Positions 60,079 through 64,000 of a DNA stretch of 64,000 nt are shown here, in pieces. The stretch is from Flammula alnicola (taxonomy: Eukaryota; Basidiomycota; Agaricomycetes; Agaricales; Strophariaceae). Numbering within the stretch: position 1 is the stretch's first letter; every line of letters starts with the position of its first letter. Made by a program: the position numbers and the translations under genes. The notes under the pieces were generated by a model. The model was not told the origin of the DNA. It was given only the letters and a program-made list of their open reading frames with translations, and made no database searches. The stretch is from contig JADNRV010000006.1 of assembly GCA_015499995.1 (NCBI GenBank), forward strand, positions 743,653 through 807,652, read 5' to 3'.

Positions 60079-60373
60079 CACTACACTGTGACTTCCACTT
60101 AGGATGAATGTGCACCTAGCTTAGGTTGTATTTCAGACTTAAACCTACTGTAGGTGATAGATAGGTTGAACGAGATTCAATCTAAGAAATGGCATGATTT
60201 TCATCCAATGCCATTCAACCTATTGTCGGTTCAAAATCACACAGTGAAATACCCCGGGCTATTTCAACCTACAGTCAGCCTACAGTTGGTTGAGCACAAA
60301 AAAGCTGTAAAGTTTAAACGTAGATTGAGAGACTAAAATATAACAAAGGGCGCTGGGCGGTTGCCGGTGGTGC
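60079..60373. repeat. CACTA subterminal repeats
   Basis: A motif of the form TCAACCTACAGT or its reverse complement recurs in both orientations: near 60114 (TTAGGTTG), 60141 (AACCTACTGTAGGT), 60162 (ATAGGTTGAA), 60214 (TTCAACCTATTGTCGGTTCA) and 60262-60293. Such arrays bind the TnpA-type factor in plant CACTA elements. Confidence 0.6.
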
Positions 60374-63300
60374 CTATTGACCAATCTCAGGCTCATTGTC
60401 ATCTTCAGCATTGAACACCGCCCGCGCTAAGCTCCCACTCCGATCAATAATTGCCCAATCCACACCAGGGGTCTCGCATGGAACTCGACCAACAAGCGCC
60501 TGAATGCTGGTAACGTCAATGAAGTCGAGAGCGCCGAAATTAGTGAAGAGGTGGATGTCTAGACTATCAAGTTCACGGTCAGCCTTTTCGAGCTTACAGT
60601 TCCGGATCGCTGCAAGGATGATAGGCTTCGATGGCTCCACTTTGGCGTAGGTGCAATCAGGTGAGAACCGGATGAGGAAAAGTCGTTCGAGTTGACCATA
60701 GAAGGTTTCAAGCTCGAAGACAGGGCGACGACTACGTTGATTAGCAAACTTGTCAACAAGCATTTGATACTAAAAAAGAGAGACTGTGTCAGTGTTTCGG
60801 TCGCATACCTGAGGAAAACACACACCCGCACAAACGTAGCATCACGTCGGTCTTCCGCACTCTTGACCAGCGCTGCCGCATGCATTGTGTCACCCTCCTC
60901 AGTGTCAACGCGCCGAACTTTTCCCCACTCCTCAATGACAGCGTCGTTCAGATGCTTGCGTATCGTTGGTAGCGGACCACTAAAGCGGGTAGCTAATGCT
61001 GCTGCGATGCTTTTCATAATGCCCTCCGAAAGATCTGGGCTATGGACACGTGGAGGAAGAAGAATACAGGACTTGTCTAGAATCCAATCAGGTATTAATG
61101 TTATCGTGTCAAAGTGAAAATCGTGGCTACTCACATGTTTCCTTATCTACAAATGTACCCTTTAAAACTTTTGACAGATCCTGAGGCGGTCTGAGAGCTA
61201 GCTCCTCTGTAAGGTTATAGAATGCCTTGATTTGGGTGAGTTGTGCATCTTCGAGAACATAACGATCAAGAGAGCCATAAGGATGTCGATGGGAACGGAC
61301 TGCGCGCTTCAGCCGTCCACAGTACCGCTCCATGGGGAAGGCCCAGTAGCACCAAACTGGGCCCATGGCTCGGATACTGTCAGCAATGTGAAGCAGGGCA
61401 TGAACCGTCAGTGGACAAGCAGCAGCGCGCTTTGCGTTGTCCTGATAATAAAGTCTATTGGTTAAATAAGTGAATTGAAACAACATTTAGAATAAGTACC
61501 ACTTACTTTTCATATTCCTCAACCCACTCAATGAATCCTTCTCGCACAACCTCCACCTCGTCGTCACTAATCTCAAACTGGAGACAGATATTGAGAAGCT
61601 TCACAAGCTTCACAAAATGGCGGTAGTACTTCGGTTTTTCGAATCGATGTCGCAGGAGAACTGGACCAATGTAGAGTGTCCAGAATGACCAGGACTCCGC
61701 TGTGCATGCCGATCGGTCCTTCACAATATCGGGCACGCGGCAGCCATAGGCGGAAGGAATGAATGAACCAGATGTTGCTGTGCTGGCTCCGATCGATTCC
61801 CAAATGGCGTCCGACAGCTGATATGACTCTTTGCCATCATCGAGACCTTTGAAATTTCCCGTCCAGTGGAGAATAAGATTTGGGATGAGGTTTTCCCAGA
61901 TCAAATGCATGAAGTCATATGGAAACGAGACCGGAAATGACAGCGAGTTAACGTAGGACAGCAAGGGAGTTCCTTTTATACCATACTGTTTGGCGAACCC
62001 ATCTGCTTCAGCGGCTGATTGAGCGAGTTCAACTTTCCTGGCCTGCTCGAGAAGGGCTGTGTGTGTCCTCATTGGGAGGTTACGGGGGTCATATCGCTGA
62101 ACTCGTTCCTTGTCTGCCCGCACTGCGGGATGGGGGGCTTGGTTGAGGGGCACATAGTGCGTCACGGACTTGGACCCAGGTATACGGATGCCTTTGATCT
62201 CGCACATACGACAGGGGCAGATGCCATTGTGTCCTTTCATGCGCATCACCATCGAGACAGCCGGGATGTCTCCGAAAACAGCGATGAGATAAGCACGAAG
62301 GACAAAGAATGCGGCAGTGAGAATGTCGAGAGCGCGGACACCCTGCATGAGGCGGAACAACTCCTGTAGAAAAGGATAGAGGAAGGAGTCGAAGTCTTTG
62401 GGTTTTTTTGGCCCAGGTATAACTCCAAGAGCGAGAATATGCTCAACATGAAATCGGATGTCGGGAGAGAGATTGTAGTTGAAAAGAATGAGAGGCCATG
62501 CCGTTTTCTTCCGCTTGTTAAATGGTGCAAATCCATCGGTGGAGAGACCGAGAGCCACATCGCGAGGGTCCGAGAAATATTTGTGAGAAAAAGTCTTGTG
62601 GTCCAGTTCGACGTTCGTCTCACAGAGAGTCTTGTGCTGTGCACCATCGAAGATATCCGATGACACACCATCCACTGGTTCGCGGTTGTGTCGATACTGC
62701 ATGAGTGTTGCAATGCGTGTGTTAAGCGCAAAGTTCTGAAGGCGAGGAATGATGGGGATGTACGTGAAAATTTTGCGTGGCTTCTTCGTTCCGGGACGGT
62801 AGCGGCTCTCATTGCAAAAGGGACACTTGTCGAGAGCTGTGTTTGGGCCGACATAGCAGCAACACGAATTTGGACAGCAGTCGTGAAATTGTGGCTTGTA
62901 CGATGAGAGAAAGGCAACTCGAGAACGTAGGGCGGCCAAACCAGGAAGAGGCGGATCAGCCAGAAATGCATACGGAATGCTTGCATAGGCACCATCAGTG
63001 GTGAGGGTTTTATGCTTATATGCAAAGGCCCGACAAATCGCTCTGTCGTACGCATCCATTTTATCTGCTGGATTCAATAGAATATCAGACACATAACACG
63101 AAAGTATGACCAACAAAGTACCCACCAAGTTTGGCAGCATGCACAGCAAATGCCTCGCCCGTTCTATCAAGGTTCTCGAGGACATGCATTTCCTTCTCCA
63201 GTGCCTCCCAATCCACTATATCCGTCATCTCGTCATCGTCAGAATCAGGTTCTTCATCTTCGATGGGAATGCCCTCATCATCCACTTCTTCTTCCGAGTC

Positions 63301-63702
63301 AGACGCATCTTCGACAGTGGCTGCAAATGGTCGAGGTCGTACAGGCACATATGGTACCTCAACAGCCTGGTGTTCAGGTTGATCGTCAGATGCCTCGTCT
63401 TCGAAGAGCTGTCCAACATCAAGGACTGGGTCTTCCGCACCGAATTCCTCTTCTGCACGATCAGAGGTCGGAGAGTCGACACTCATCGAAGCTGTGAGAG
63501 AGCCTCGGTCATCCTCAGGCTCGTCACTGTCGGCATCAAGAAGTGCTCCAAGATTGAGTTTCTGTGTCGACCGAGCTGGATCTGGATTGGGAGGGGGGTA
63601 GGGGTGCGATAGCAGAGCACGTCGGTGACTCCTTTCAGCCTTGGCCGTGATCCAGCGCTTGCAGCAGGCGCAGAACACGAGGGAGTTTTCTGCAGGTGCC
63701 AT
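60374..63702 (-). CDS. Tnp2-family CACTA transposase
   Basis: Start ATG at 63702. Exon 1 has a Cys-rich head (VFCACCKRWITAK) and an acidic linker. An intron then joins ADKMDAYDRAICRAFAYK. The main exon has CPNSCCCYVGPN with CPFCNESRY, GLSTDGFAPFNK, FGDIPAVSMVMRMKGHNG with CPCRMCEI, and FPYDFMHLIWENLIPNLI, whose three Asp positions fit the Tnp2 catalytic set. The next exon has a DUF4218-type segment (CPLTVHALLHIADSIR, YWAFPMERYCGRLKRAVRSH). Further exons run to NAEDDNEPEIGQ at 60374. All exons are free of stops, so it is probably functional. Confidence 0.85.
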
Positions 63703-63886
63703 GCTGGGGTCTGAGTGTGAAATGCACAGTTGGGAGGGCGACTAAGGCTGTTGAAGCCCACGTGATGGATGTTGATGACTCAGAGGTAAGTTGTCGCGTC
63801 GAGTCAAACCTCTCTCTGAAAATCCTCAACAATCACTACGAAAAATCTATATTCACGCTCTACGCAGGACAGAAGAACTCTATAGC

Positions 63887-64000
63887 ATGGCTAACCAAAA
63901 CAAGTCAGCCAAGAACACAGCAAAGAAAACTCGGGTGAGACCTACTACCAAGTCCGTAAATAAACCAGCCAGGGCAGGGGGAGCACGTCAACCTCTCAGG
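63887..64000 (+). CDS. Start of a basic protein, partial
   Basis: The ATG at 63887 opens a Lys/Arg-rich frame (MANQNKSAKNTAKKTRVRP) that runs off the window. It is divergent from the Tnp2 gene by about 185 bases and lies inside the same element, so it may be the second gene of the transposon. No domain is visible yet. Confidence 0.35.
   Translation, partial: MANQNKSAKNTAKKTRVRPTTKSVNKPARAGGARQPLR

Larger units (their letters stand above)
60079..64000. mobile_element. CACTA/EnSpm transposon, one end in window
   Basis: CACTACACTGTGACTTCC at 60079 is a classic CACTA terminus. Homology between the 5' flanks of F-box C and D stops at this point. The interior holds repeat-rich subterminal DNA, an intact Tnp2 transposase on the minus strand and the start of a plus-strand basic protein. 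The other end lies beyond 64000. Confidence 0.75.

Noticed and set aside
1..64000. CRISPR arrays or bacterial-type operons
   Set aside because: The window is intron-rich fungal DNA; the only regular array is a contiguous minisatellite without spacers.

Overview
The window is nuclear DNA of a mushroom-forming basidiomycete (Agaricomycetes). Coding regions are broken by many 45-70 base GT-AG introns. The families present are typical of that class: UstYa-like DUF3328 proteins, an unnamed 7-TM family, F-box paralogues, a MYND protein, a DUF6698 protein, a Plavaka-type transposase and a Tnp2 (CACTA) transposase. I read all gene models from the sequence; splice sites are inferred, not confirmed by transcripts.

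Left part (1-12.4 kb): sparse accessory DNA. It carries a UstYa-like gene (-), a 7-TM gene (+), two short secreted-peptide genes of the same design (3780-3989 and 7053-7264) with a possible broken third (5341), a single-pass membrane gene (-) and a GNAT acetyltransferase (-). A second GNAT (23444-24544) and a second UstYa-like gene (25138-25856) lie on the far side of a large transposon. UstYa oxidases plus small precursor-like peptides suggest a peptide natural-product locus, but this is inference.

Mobile element (12421-22663): a complete 10,243-bp transposon. It has near-identical inverted ends beginning TGTCGGAAATCTCTAGA and an exact 10-bp target duplication (CTGGGGCTCT). Inside are a Plavaka-like transposase, a DUF6698 cargo gene, a 70-bp minisatellite, repeated TTATAA motifs near the ends and a tRNA-like Pol III promoter.

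Middle part (25-40 kb): mainly housekeeping genes. These are two conserved proteins of unknown function, a coiled-coil protein divergent from the SNF1/AMPK catalytic subunit, and a secreted GH2 beta-mannosidase.

Right part (40-60 kb): a duplicated region. Four paralogues of a Cys-rich F-box gene are present, two intact and two broken, with duplicated flanks. Between them lie a CstF-64/Rna15-like gene that lacks an RRM, a small membrane protein, a MYND gene, a DUF1772 membrane protein and an inverted duplication that joins a MYND tail to an F-box relic.

Right end (60.08-64 kb): the CACTA-ended portion of an apparently intact CACTA/EnSpm transposon that runs off the window.
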